64,000 nt of DNA from Sequoia sempervirens (lineage: Eukaryota; Streptophyta; Pinopsida; Cupressales; Cupressaceae): positions 222,803,353 through 222,867,352 of the forward strand of contig VDFB02373365.1 of assembly GCA_007258455.2 (NCBI GenBank), written 5' to 3'. The position numbers and the translations under genes are program-made. The notes beneath the pieces were generated by a model. It was not told where the DNA came from, searched no databases, and saw nothing but the letters and a program-made list of their open reading frames with translations. Positions 24,431 through 36,100 of the stretch are shown piece by piece (within the stretch, counting starts at the first letter, position 1; each line of letters begins with the position of its first letter).

Positions 24431-26053
24431 TTAATCTTTACTAGACTCATCGAAAACTGAAATCTTGGCTAAAGCATCTTGCAATAAATATTTTTTCCTA
24501 GGAATATGTAAAACATCTAGCATCGACAAACTAATAATAGTTTTCTTCATGTGTTCTACAATATTAAATGCAGTAGTACTAACCTTTTGTTGTCCCTTTG
24601 AAACAATAACATCAGTTTGGGATTGAATAGGCTGTGATTGAACTTTTGGTTGTTCTTTGCTAGCCAATGCTTGACCTCTTGTTAGAATATGAACATTTTG
24701 GGAAGACAAGGGCCTAGCTTGACCTTGTTGAGCTATAGAAGTATTATTTTTGTCCTTATCTATTTGTTGTTCTAAATCAACAACCCTTTTCTTTGACCTC
24801 ATATTGGCTGCAATAAACGTGTAAGACTGATCTTTCCCTTGTGGTTGATTCACTCCACATAAATCACTACCTTGCCAATTCATTAAGGAAACATCAGGAG
24901 TACCTTGCTTATTTAGAGAACCTTGATGTTCATGAATTTCTCTAGTCACATTCTGCTGGACAACAACATGATTTTGCACCATAAGTGCTTGATTCATCAT
25001 TCCATTAATACAAGTAAACTAATTGTTTGGTTGATTGCATGGAAAACACCAATCAATATCTTGTACCAAGTTATTCTAGACATGAACTAACTCCTTTGAA
25101 GCACTAGGAACGTTGGGATTGTATGGTTGAAAGGGTCTAGGATTATAAGACTTTATTTGTGCTTGAGAATCAGCTTGATAAGGTATCCTATGAGGTCGAT
25201 ATGGTGCTTGATATGGTCTTGGAATTTGACCTACCTGATTCTTGATATTCACTAAATCATTACCAACAATTTTTAATAGGTTTCTAATCTCTAGAAGCTC
25301 TTGAGATTAGGCTAGAGCAACACTATTATGAGTAGATGCTTGATAGCCTAAGGCTAGAACAATAGGTAATGGAGCAATATGAGGCATTTAGATATGCATT
25401 AGAGGCTAAATATTAGGAAATATAGGCATTCGAGGCCTAGGTGCAATTTTACTAGCTTGAATAAGACTATTCTCAGCTGTAATGACAACATCAAATGCTC
25501 CAGGTAAAGAGACACCACCCATTGACTGAATCATTATTGTGATATCACTATTGAGAGCCTTAATATAATATATGAAAGCATGATCAGTAGAAGGTCTTAC
25601 TGTAGCAGGAATTCTATTCCAAGTCTTTTGGAATAAAAAATTGAAAATTGTCATTTGTTCTTGTGGAGCTCTCTTAATAGTTGTCATCTGTTCAACTAGA
25701 GATAAATGATTAGATTTATCTTGAAACTACCTATTCAATTTATCTCCTAAGTCATCTCGTATTGCAATAGAGTTAATAGGTAAACCTTTGAACCACTAGA
25801 GTGTGTTGCCTTTAAATGATGTTGCCAGAAGTCTAATTGCAATGTTCTCTTCAATAATGTGATGAACCCCACAAAGTGAAGCCACATCTCTTATGTGTTC
25901 TATGGGTGTGGTTTTATCTTCACCCATGAAAATGGGTAAAATATTGAGTGCAACAACTAGAATGTCATTATGTTGAGCCAAATTCAATGTGCTACCACCA
26001 TTAAATGACACAAATGCAAAAGCTCTTTCGATTGGAGCTACTGGTACTTGCAA
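24431..26053 (-). pseudogene. Gypsy gag (capsid/nucleocapsid) relic
   Basis: The capsid-like retrotrans_gag domain reads LPIFMGEDKTTPIEHIRDVA and IAIRLLATSFKGNTL (25950-25796), continues as WFKGLPINSI after a stop, and then as 25687-25406 (FNFLFQKTWNRIPATVRPST). A nucleocapsid-like WCFPCNQPNN block lies at about 25055-25025, with Asn where a zinc-knuckle His is expected. From 25000 to 24431 the frame is Gln-rich and low in complexity (QNHVVVQQN, EQPKVQSQPIQSQTD). Gag would form the cytoplasmic particle. Stops separate the pieces. Confidence 0.82.
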
Positions 26054-26371
26054 ATTTGGTATTGGAACTACTAGAACATGACTTGCAGGCTTGTAGTTGG
26101 TAGGTGTAGAGCGTGATCTTGGTGTGTTAGGTTTCCTTCTTGCTCCTCCACCTCTTCTTTTTGGTGGTGATAGCTACAAATAGTCAAAAGGGTATGCACT
26201 TTCTCTTGTTTGTATCTTTCTCATGTGTTATTTGGTACTAAATCTACATTAAAAACCAATGAATAGAGTCACCAAGTATGAATTTTTTACCTCAAAAGGC
26301 TGGAAATACTGTTGTTCATACCAAAATAGCAGTAAAAAGGATCTTGATGTGGACTAAAAAATCATTTTACA

Positions 26372-26389
26372 GCCCCACAGAGCATGCCA
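26372..26389 (-). other. Primer-binding site of the gypsy element
   Basis: On the minus strand, a few bases inside the 5' LTR, the sequence is tggcatgctctgtgggg. Tat-lineage gypsy elements commonly have TGGCGCCGTCTGTGGGG here, so only the central GCCG block differs. This confirms that the right-hand LTR is the 5' LTR. Confidence 0.65.
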
Positions 26390-26394
26390 AAAAC

Positions 26395-29300
26395 TATTAA
26401 CACATAGGATTGCACCCTTGCAAGCTAAGTGTGAAACTCAACAATCCTATGTAACATCGAAACACCTTCAAGCCTGTGGGTTGCTCATAGCGAAGGTGAA
26501 TCTCTAGTTTATGGGCTGGTTCCCCTTTATACTTCATAAAAACTAATGGATTTGATGGGAAAAAGGAAAAAAGATGCTTTAAAAATGTAAATTAATTTAT
26601 GGGAGGTGATACACCAATATTTTGACTTAAACTGCAATATGACTAAAAAACATTCTCTAATACACCTATTCTTACAATCTAAATTGATCAAATTCATCAC
26701 ATAATTAATTCAAAGAAAGGCTTGAGAAATTCTTGCACAAGTTGTGACCTGTAATAAACTAAAGTTGTATACTTGCATCCAATAAATGAGACAAAATTTG
26801 GAGGTTTTGAAGAAAAACACAATAAATTCCTATCAAATCACTCACAAAATAATAAGACACCTGAAATTAGATAGAAGAACTCCTATTTGTATTAGAATAT
26901 GGAAGAAATCTTTGTAAATATAACAATAAACTACTGGAAAATAAACTACTGTTGTTGTATATAAAAGTGAAAATGAGTTTTGAGTTACAAGTCAAATCTC
27001 CTCTCTAAAAAATGCAAAGGAAAATAAGCCAGAACTCCCAAAAAAAGCCTAATATTTTCTCTTTTAATACAAAACTAGTCTCAAAGTGCTAAGAGGTGGC
27101 ACTTGTAGTTAGCCACACTCTAAAAATATCTCCTCCAAGATGATTCCCGAGCAAAACTGAAAATCCACAAAAAAGGGGGCCCACAACTACTCCAAATTGA
27201 GCTAAAGTAGCTTGAAACTCCCTCTCTCAACCAGTCTAACCAAAGAGGACTTCAAAATCAGTTCAGTTTGAATCAAAGTCAAACATAAACTTTGAATGCA
27301 TGTCAGTTCCATTCTAGTTAACTAAAAATCAAGGCCAAAGACCTCAGTTTCACTCCCCTTCTGTTCTTGCATGATTTTGTGACAGGAGTAAACAATCTAA
27401 ACATATATTAAAGTAATCAATTAAGATCAACTTTACTATGTGTTATAAATTTGCTCACCTTTTCATTTTTATGACATTTATTAAAGTAATTTATAATTTA
27501 TTACTTTAATAATGTTTACATTTTTTAATTTTGCTTTAAACTCATGCAAAATATAAGGGGAATATTTAATACATTTATCAATTCCTAAATGACAAAAACT
27601 TCGACCAAGGCTCTAAATAGTAATAAGATGCAATTTTAATAAAGTGATAAAAATCACTTGGCAGCTAAAGTTTAGGGTTTCCTTGAGAATCAAAAAGAAT
27701 AAGCCCTAAAAGAATTCACAAGCTCATTTGCATTTTATCATTTTATTGTGACACAATGTTGCATGACCAAGTGTAGGGTTTCGAGCTTCTCTACAAAATC
27801 GAATGCATCCACACTGTTGGTAAGTTGCTTTCTTGCTAAAAATATTGATATTCCTTCATTTTTGTACAAGAAAATATTGCAGGGTTCTCTTGGTGACAAA
27901 AAAATGATGGAAAATGCATTACTCTATGGTATACCCTCTGTTATGTGACACTTTCAATGTGTCATCTTTTCCTTTTTGAGTATGGAAAACTCTTGCTGCG
28001 TGTATGGCCATTATTCCGATCTTATTTTCTATAGTAGAAGAGCTCTCTGTTTCTTACGCATGAGATTGTTCTCATGTATCCAATACTTCCCTTGACCATT
28101 CATTCCTTCCAAAATCTTGATCTGCATCAATACATGATTCTGTGGTTGCATTGCAATTTCTCTGTAGAATTAGAAGAATGAGGAAAATTCTGGCCAGAGG
28201 AAGACTTTGAAGATGCAAAGGACTTAGACCCTTTGAATTTGATACATCATACTTAGAAGTTTCAACTTGAACAATTGACTTTCCATGTAATGTTTCTTTC
28301 ACTGTGGAATTCATTTAGCACTTTACATTCTCCTTCACAACTAATCCTCACTCAGATGACTGACCTAGACTTGTGAAGTTTTCTCTCAAACCATAAACTG
28401 GCTGGTTTTTGTGAAATTTTATGGGTTTTTTCATCTAACTGTTTCCTAATTTTTGTCCAAAAATCATGAAAACTCAGTTCGTGGTTTGTGAGATATGACT
28501 GTCACTGTCATGATTGTCCTCTAATGAACTATTTTTTTTTTTACTGTGTGTTCCCCTATATGGATTGTTAATGATGCTTGATCAACTGTATGATTACATT
28601 ATATCATCCATAAGTGGTTAGAATTTCCTTTGAATATTGAAGTTGTCCCTTGAACTGTGTATCTTTGACTCAATCTTGGCTATCCTTATTTGAAATAACT
28701 ACATTACTGTCTTTACCATAAGTCTGTCCCTATTTCCTTTATTCATAAAGGACATACCCCCTTGGTAGCTATGTAGGACATACCCCCTTGGTAACTTTCT
28801 GTTTCCCTAGTTTTCTTTGCAACAAGGAATATCATTTGCATATTGACTAAGCTACTAGCTTGTGTTGCTATACCTTTTCCCACTAGCAGTAGACATAGAT
28901 GAAACTTGGACGAAAAACAATTTTGATTGAGTGGAAACTGCAGATGGAATGATATTTTATGGTTTTGAACTAAACAATAATAAACCTTGAGGTCTTAAAG
29001 TTCCAACTTCATGAGCTTTTGTCTTCTTGTCATTGATAACACCTCTTAGCTTGAGACCTATCTCATTTCTTGAACACCATTACATGCTTTGTCTTGTCCT
29101 GGATATGATTTGATTGAAAATTCTATAGCATGGTTTGTAGACTACCCCTCTAGTGTTCATATTCATCCTTGATAATCACTGGTTGCCTACTGATTTCCCT
29201 TCGATAGGTTCATTTTCATGGTAATCTTGTCACACTTTAGCATCCTATTCTTGAAGGTTTGTCCTATCTTATCTAGTTGTCACCTTATGTTGTCCATAGG

Positions 29301-30296
29301 TCTTCTCTTTTGATTGGAAGTTCTCCTCTCTTTGAAAGTTCATTTACTTGGGATTGAAACCTTAAGGACTTCCCTCTTTACACTTTATGTGACTGAGCTA
29401 ATAAATAGGCATCATCATTTGCATTCTTGCTTTTATCTTAACTACTGCCCCATTATATCAAAGTGACTATGTAGGTGACTACTATGAATTGCACCCATTT
29501 TAATTTATAAAATTTACACTTTATTTCCTCTTTTGTAACTAAGAGGACAGTATGCCGGGCTCAACCCTTGTGGGAGCCACATTTTCTCCACATACTGTAA
29601 TTTTGAGCAAGGTAATCCTGCAATGGAAAATGTACCTATACCTGCAAAGTGAACAAAGAAGTTAATAAAATAATGAAGTTCAAAGCTCGATGATGATTAG
29701 ATGATTATTTTCTTTCTTGAATCATCGTGATGTTGATGTATTTGATCTTGTGATGCTTTTATCTCTAAATTTCTGATATGATGCTTATTAAGAAACAAAT
29801 TGAATGCTTGTTTGTTTGGTATGTAAGAGTGTTGGAATCCTGAGCTCTAACACACTTACTTTTGAGCCTTTCAAGTACTTCATGTAGAAAACAACAAAAC
29901 TTTGAGGAGGGGTTGAAGATGAAGTTGATCAACTATGGAGTTCGTCATTCACGCAATGATAGATTCCTCCTCTCTTACATGCCATTTCTTTCAGTTATTC
30001 AATCTCTTTTTTTTATTGTATCATATCATTTATTCCCACAGCTTGTGTGGGAACCCTATGAACATATTATTTTGCAATGAATATAACAGTTATTTTATGC
30101 AAAGTTTGAAAACAATTTCACTTTTCTATAAAACAATTGCATGCAATAAATTGAAAATTCTTTCTATAGCATTATTTGAATGAACACATGAGGTCCTTAG
30201 AAAAAAAATTATGTACCTTTCTTCTCTTCAAGGTAGAAAGTATTAGTGTTGTACCAGCCTAACCTGAATGGGTTGGAAAGAAAAAATTATGTAACA
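26395..30296 (-). repeat. 5' LTR of the gypsy element (3.90 kb)
   Basis: In plus orientation it starts tattaacacatagg (TG mutated to TA) and ends gtaaca. It is collinear with the left LTR, with mostly single-base differences plus a private 26-bp tandem duplication at 28750-28801. It is directly followed by the copia integrase frame. There is no recognised gene inside. Confidence 0.92.
28750..28801. repeat. 26-bp tandem duplication private to the right gypsy LTR
   Basis: The motif ggacatacccccttggta occurs twice with a 26-bp period. The matching place in the left LTR (about 18460-18490) has one copy, so the duplication happened after the gypsy insertion. Confidence 0.85.
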
Positions 30297-31290
30297 ATTA
30301 GCTTTTTGTTATGAATGCCACAATATTTATAGAATCTATCAAAATCATTAGAACAAACTTCACCACCATTATTAGTCCTCAAACATTTTATCTTCTTTCC
30401 AGTCTACAACTCAACCATTGCTTTAAGTTCTTTAAATTGAGTGAAAACTTTAGATTTAATCTTTAGAAAATATACCCATGTCTTACTATGATCATCAATA
30501 TATGAAACATAATATGTGGATTTTCCAATCAAAGGAACATCTACAGGACCAAACACATCAAACTAACTAAGATCCAATACACCTAAAGATTTATGAGAAC
30601 TCAAGTAAAACTCAAAATGGTTTTGTTTTCTATAAATGTAATGCTCATAGAAATCAAAATTAAGATTAAAAAAAAAAAAAATCAACAAGGTTTTTATTTT
30701 TCAAGGTCCTTAGACCCTTTTCTCCAATGTGGCCAAATATCTAGTTCCATAACTATGTATTCTTCTCTATAGGTGACTTTGATTCAAAAGAAAGATCACC
30801 CTTGGGTACCCAAAAACCATGACCATCCGCTAAATATGAAACCCCCACCTCTTCCAATGGATTAGCCATAGACTTGATTTTTACAAAAGTACTATTACAC
30901 TCAATAATACATGCATCAAGCCTATAAAAAATTCAATATATGACACCTCTAGCAATCACCATACTACCTCTAACCATCTTGCATCATGCATAAGAAAATA
31001 CTATGTGCACACCCGCATCTATTAGTTTCTCACGTATAACAAATTTTGTGCTAATCTAGGGATATGCAACACACCATTATTCCTTTTTATTTTAACATTA
31101 GGAAATGTGATTCTAAATTTACCATAGACAACAATATTTAAACAAGAATCATCACCCAAGTACACCTTACCTCCATTAAATTATTCATATTCAAAAAATC
31201 AAATCTCTATTAGAGGTCATATGGAAAGATGTGCCTGCATCAATTAACCATGCATCATTACTTACACGAGTTGCCAAAGATGTAATGAAT
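30297..31290 (-). pseudogene. Copia protease and integrase N-terminal half
   Basis: Reading leftward: protease block NDAWLIDAGTSFHMTSNRDL at about 31260-31200 (D-A-G-T-S for the D-S-G-A-S site), then decayed sequence, then the integrase core with FDVFGPVDVPLIG at about 30560-30520, YVSYIDDHSKTWVYFLKIKS at about 30510-30450 (catalytic Asp region) and TNNGGEV at about 30370, where a catalytic Asp appears as Asn. The frame ends at NKKL where the gypsy LTR starts, and resumes at 16122. Stops are frequent in the protease-integrase interval. Confidence 0.85.
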
Positions 31291-32068
31291 GCATCACTAT
31301 CTTCAAAATGACTTAAAATAAAAATCAAATTTCTTTTTTTCTTCTTTTATTCTTTGCACTCCTTATAAAATTTTCTAGGCTTGCCCTGGGCAGTTCCAAC
31401 AAATAAATTTATACTTTTCAAGAGATTTGGATCTCCCCTTGGACTTGGATTCATCATGCTTGCCATTATTCTAGCCATTTTCCTTAGGTATTCCACAAAT
31501 ATTTAGATCCTCCTTGGAACTTATGGATACCTTCCTCCTCATCTCTTCAAAAAGTATAGAACCCACCACATCTTCAATCTTCAAGAAAATAAAAAAATAC
31601 TTCCAATAGCCATATCAATAGAATCTTGCAAATAAAAAAAATAACAAAGAAACATTTGACATTTATCCTCCTTGTCCCCAGCATATTGAATGCTTCTAAG
31701 TGGTCTCTAATTCATGCACCCTCTTCCATTCTCAAGGAATACAATTTCTTCCTCAAGAAAAACTTATTGACTAAATATTTCGCTTGATACATCTCACCAA
31801 GTTTCTTCTGTAGTTTATATGCAAAGTTATTTTCATGGAAATTGATTAAAACAAAGTATTCAAAGCACAATATGATTAGACCTTTGGCTTTACGGTCCAT
31901 AACATCATATTGAGCAACAAAAGTAGGATATTTGAGCCTTAAAAATTTCTCATCAATAGCATCCCACAAATCTTGATCTATCAATAGATCTTCCATCTTC
32001 AGCTTCCACATCTCAAGATTAGTTCTAAAAAATTTATCCACCTCTATTCTCCCTAATGAACTTGCCAT
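31291..32068 (-). pseudogene. Copia gag relic
   Basis: The open part 32068-31712 (118 codons) begins MASSLGRIEVDKFFRTNLEM and has the UBN2-type copia gag pattern: a WKLKMEDLL segment, then WDAIDEKF, then YQAKYLVNKFFLRKKLYSLR. Downstream, after stops, a zinc-knuckle remnant (CWNCPGQA near 31400, with the later residues changed) is visible. The start Met at 32068 lies about 110 bp after the primer-binding site, a normal leader length, so it is probably the original start. It is inactive because the frame is broken after 31712. Confidence 0.85.
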
Positions 32069-32177
32069 CTAAAAAATTCTTGCAACAAGATCACAAAGTA
32101 TCTTCTACACAAGCTCCCACTCAAATCTGGATTAGTTCAAAAAACCCAACAACCTGCAATTGAAACCAAAGGTGATC

Positions 32178-32192
32178 AAGCTCTAATACCAC
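32178..32192 (-). other. Primer-binding site of the copia element
   Basis: On the minus strand the bases are tggtattagagcttg, directly inside the 5' LTR. This is the copia-type site complementary to the 3' end of initiator tRNA-Met (TGGTATCAGAGC) with one change. Confidence 0.85.
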
Positions 32193-32193
32193 T

Positions 32194-32777
32194 TGTAAGG
32201 AAGTTAAGGTAACTTGAAATAACTTCCTACACTAATCTTGAGAGGAGGGTAATGCAATTTTTTTTAGATCTTTGCAACATTTATACAAATTAAACAAAAG
32301 TAAACATAAGTATCATGCATACCACAACATAATGATTTACATGGGGAAAACCCTTTCAAGATAAAAATCCCACACTCCAAAAGTTACCCAATATATTATT
32401 TAGAAATCATGAAGATTACAATATACTTGCAGAGCAAGCTTCTCACATGAGTATAACCAACAAGAGATCTAGAGGCAACACACCAGTTATCAGATTCTCA
32501 AAATACATCATAATACATAGTTGTAATATAATTCCCTCATAAAATAGGGTTTCCTTCTAGAGAAAGACAAACCAACAAAATATCTCTTTAGATTTGAGAC
32601 ATAATGATGAGTGATCCAAATTTATAATAATAAAATATGGATTTTGGGGCATTGTCCCTAAACCCTCGTCGGGGAATGTGACCCTTTGATCCCTATCGAG
32701 GGATGCCCCCCTAGACCCTACAAGGGGGTACCCCCCAAGCTCAAATATATTAACCTGTTATAATCATACAATTGAGG
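32194..32777 (-). repeat. 5' LTR of the copia element, outer end trimmed
   Basis: In plus orientation it begins tgtaaggaag and matches the left LTR up to gaggcac at 32778. The final part present in the left LTR (tatttttcctaaca) is replaced by the 357-bp flanking repeat. The element's first roughly 14 bases, including the terminal TG on the minus strand, are therefore missing. CAC is shared at the junction. A GC-rich hairpin-prone segment lies at 32655-32735. Confidence 0.8.
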
Positions 32778-33134
32778 CACCATTGATATTAGAAAGAAGA
32801 ATCTTCATTTCCTCAAAGGGAGTGCCCATTCAAGATAATCACCAAATAATGTGACCCATCTATCTACCTATCCTCATTTTAAGAACTATTAATGTTAATA
32901 GACATTTGTGATAGGGATGCCAAAAAACTTGTATAAGTCAAGCAGATTAAAATTGACTATATTTTAACCTATAAAAATTGGAAGTTATTATAATTTGTGT
33001 CCCAATGTGTAAGGATATCACATAAGATAATATTGGAAGGAGAATTCTATGGTATGCTAGCTACTTGACTCAAACTTGCTCAAACTAACATACCCCACTC
33101 CATAGTTGTAATCTAAGCTATTAGATGAAGGAGC
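32778..33134. repeat. 357-bp direct repeat, right copy (R2), abutting copia LTR
   Basis: Partner of 9907-10263, of equal length and in the same orientation. It follows the trimmed copia LTR at a CAC microhomology and ends where its partner meets the left LTR. Sequence beyond 33134 does not match that beyond 10263. Confidence 0.85.
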
Positions 33135-36100
33135 CACTCAAGGTTTCCTCGCATGCTTGTAGAATACACTAAATATAACCATCTTTTGTTATAAAATATA
33201 CCCATGCTAGTCCTACTTTTTTTTAAAATACTAAAAATAAAATTTAAATTATTGAAAAACACAACCTTCCCAATTCTATCATATCAAGTAATGGTTTGTC
33301 AACTATAAATAATAATTTTAAAGCTTGGTATGATTACTCAAATATCATAATACTTCTCAAACAACCCCAATATTTTTTAAACTACTTTAGTAGACATAGA
33401 ATAATCCCTAGTTTAGACCAACAATTTTTAGGCTATCCCCGAAACCCTAAAATTAAAAATCTAAATTAAAATTTACATTAAAAAACTATATTTTTTAATA
33501 TTTATCTATTTTATGGAAGATAAAAAATATTTCAACCCCAACATCATACAAAACCATTATAAAATTTTCTTAAGGCAATGAAAATACTAAAAATGGAAAA
33601 TTTAAGTTATTATTTAATTACATAGCTATTTAGTTGTTTCCCCTCTAATAGATTATGTATATGCAATTATGGTCTCATAATTTTCATTCTGACTATAATA
33701 TTGCATAAAAAATATAATTGGAAATTATAGCTCAATCTTCTCTCAATTATGTAAATAAAATTGAATAGTAAAAATACCTAAAATTGAATATATTAACCCT
33801 TCTAGATATGATAATTTAACCATTTTGTAGGTTATTTGGCATGTTATTGGTTTTATTTGTATTACAAAACCTCAATAAAATGACAATTCATCTTGTTTAT
33901 TTAGTTATCTAAAATAAATCTCCATGTTGTCCTTTCACTTGAATATGTCTTTTTTGTTTTATAGGTCTATGACAGAGGTGATGAAAGCTTTGCACCCTTG
34001 ATTTGGCTTAACTTCTAAAATTGATGCTCAGACTTATTATTTTAGCAAATCAATTCTAAGTGGAAAATATGTACTTGTACCCATTTTTATACATTCATAT
34101 ATGGGCCAACATCATGAGTCCAATGATGAAAATTCCAACCAAAACACAATTATTACACAAGAATGATGGATATTTTTAGGACTACAAACCTCCCTTAATC
34201 CTTTTTGGATCATTTTAATATGTAACCTAACTCTTTTTTTCTTCTTTACTGATTTAGGCTTCATCCACCCTAAAATTTCACATTTTACCTACTTTAGTGA
34301 AGTCACCGCAATGGAAACTAGGTAGTAGTCCCAAATCACCACAACGAGTCATGCAACCACTATGGTGGTCACATAATCATATTGGTGCTCTTAGAAGTGC
34401 TAGATTTGATCATGCAACTTCCATGGTGGTTGCATATTCATCATGATAGTTTCAGAATTCCCCTCTTTAGAATGATATTTTTTATATTATCATTTCACCT
34501 CCATATCTCCATCTATCCTATCATTTTTCTTTCCTTTCATTCAAAATATTACAAGAATGTCCATTTGTGTTATAATAAAATGTAAAATCCTTGTTTAGGA
34601 TAAGTTTTTCTTAGAGACTGAAGCTTGATTATAGGGATTTCTCCATAAGATAATTCCAATATTTACTTGTAGATATTTTTTTCACTTTGACATCTATTAG
34701 GTGAAACCTATACATAGACCTTTACTATTCCATTTTTTTCCATACTAGCAACCTCATACTTAAAGAAATTTACTAAATTCAATCTCCAAATTACAACATT
34801 CTACTCAAATCTTTAGCAACATCAACCAAATTCTTTAATCCCACTACTTATCATTTTCATCAAAATTCTTTACTACAATATTTTCTCTATGACATTTTCA
34901 ATTAGTTAGCTACATCACAAGATAATAGGGTGGTATTTTCTAACGTCATCTTTATTTTTATACTTCATCAAACTTTCTCCTAGTCTACAACATTTAGCCA
35001 AAGGTCATATTTTTTTACTTTGTTAATATAGATGTGTGAGTTTACAGATTAGTATAATAGATGTAAGCTTTTTAATAATTATATTAATATCTAAATTATT
35101 TAGTTAGTTTTATTTTATTTCTTATATGCAAAACCTAGTCAACAAATCAACATTTTTTTTGCATTCTTAGTACATAATAAGATTATAACAATGCATAATA
35201 GAAATGTAACATTAAATATGTCACTAGAATTACATGTAAGAGGATACATAATTTATAAATTATTTTCCATCCAATTCTACCCTATCCATGTTCCTTGAAG
35301 ACATATCACTTATTAATTAACTAAGTTTTAAGTAAAAATATAATTATAAGTTATCTAGGATTTGCAAGGTGAATGACACCTAATCCCAACAGATTTATCT
35401 CCTCTAAGATTATTTTAGGAACCATTTCTACATACCTAGATCCCTTTCAAATCCTTGCTAGATCTTGGTTGATAACTCACAATATGGTCATCACACTTAA
35501 ATCCTTGCTCATGTTGGTCAATGACTACCTTTTCTAAGCATTACTATAGTCATTACAACTACCTTCCTATATTTTTCTCAAAATATGCCTTCATGATGAC
35601 AATTACATTATGAAGTTTGATTATTCATTATGGAAGTTTACTTCAAAGAAGAGGGATATGGAGAGGGGTTCAAGGGGTTCAAGAAGTTAGGTCCTTGGAA
35701 AATATCAAAATGGAGCATCATTCTTTTTTATTTCCACAAGCCTATATAATTAGTAGGTAGTCACTAAGAATAAGTCCTTGAGTGTTTGGAATATTTTCTA
35801 ACTAGTTGTAGGCTTATGCATCAAGGTAATTTTGGATTCAAGTTATAATTTATTTTTTAAATGAATTGCATTGTGGTTCCTCATTGTTCTTTGTTTTATT
35901 TTCAATGTGGTATTGCAAGCCCCAAGCTACCTTTCACTATGCACTAGGGTCCTGACTTTAGGTGTCATATTATTTTAATCAAATTTCAAAACCCTTTTTG
36001 AGAGTATCACTATCCCTTCTAAGCCTATTGATATAGCTTTGATATAATCTTATCAATATTTAATCTAAGAGAGAAAATTAGGGGCACTTAAACTTGGGTG

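Larger units (their letters stand above)
16123..30296 (-). mobile_element. Ty3/gypsy (Tat-like) LTR retrotransposon, complete but decayed
   Basis: A 14.2-kb element with two direct LTRs of 3864 and 3902 bp and a gag-pol region on the minus strand in the order gag, protease, archaeal-type RNase H, reverse transcriptase, Ty3 RNase H, integrase. The PBS at 26389-26372 resembles the Tat-lineage TGGCGCC...TCTGTGGGG type. In a 205-bp sample the LTRs differ at about 8 per cent of positions, so it is old yet younger than the copia it sits in. It splits the copia integrase: NKKL at 30297 onward and ITLYSPH at 16122 join in frame. A clean 5-bp target duplication is not visible. Confidence 0.92.
10266..32777 (-). 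mobile_element. Ty1/copia retrotransposon, nested host element
   Basis: Read on the minus strand: 5' LTR (32777-32194), PBS, gag, protease, integrase (interrupted by a gypsy element), start of RT (interrupted by a solo LTR), RT, RNase H, polypurine tract and 3' LTR (12425-10266). Without the three insertions (16123-30296, 13922-15193, 10651-12210) the element would be about 5.5 kb, a normal copia size. The integrase frame resumes directly across the gypsy insertion. LTRs without the insert are about 600 and 584 bp and clearly diverged, so the element is old. The outer junctions are unusual: a 357-bp repeat flanks it and the right LTR lacks its outer end. Confidence 0.9.

Noticed and set aside
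34340..34440. Two similar palindromic motifs (catgcaac...ggtggt) about 75 bp apart.
   Set aside because: Only two imperfect copies occur and nothing else in the surroundings supports an element.
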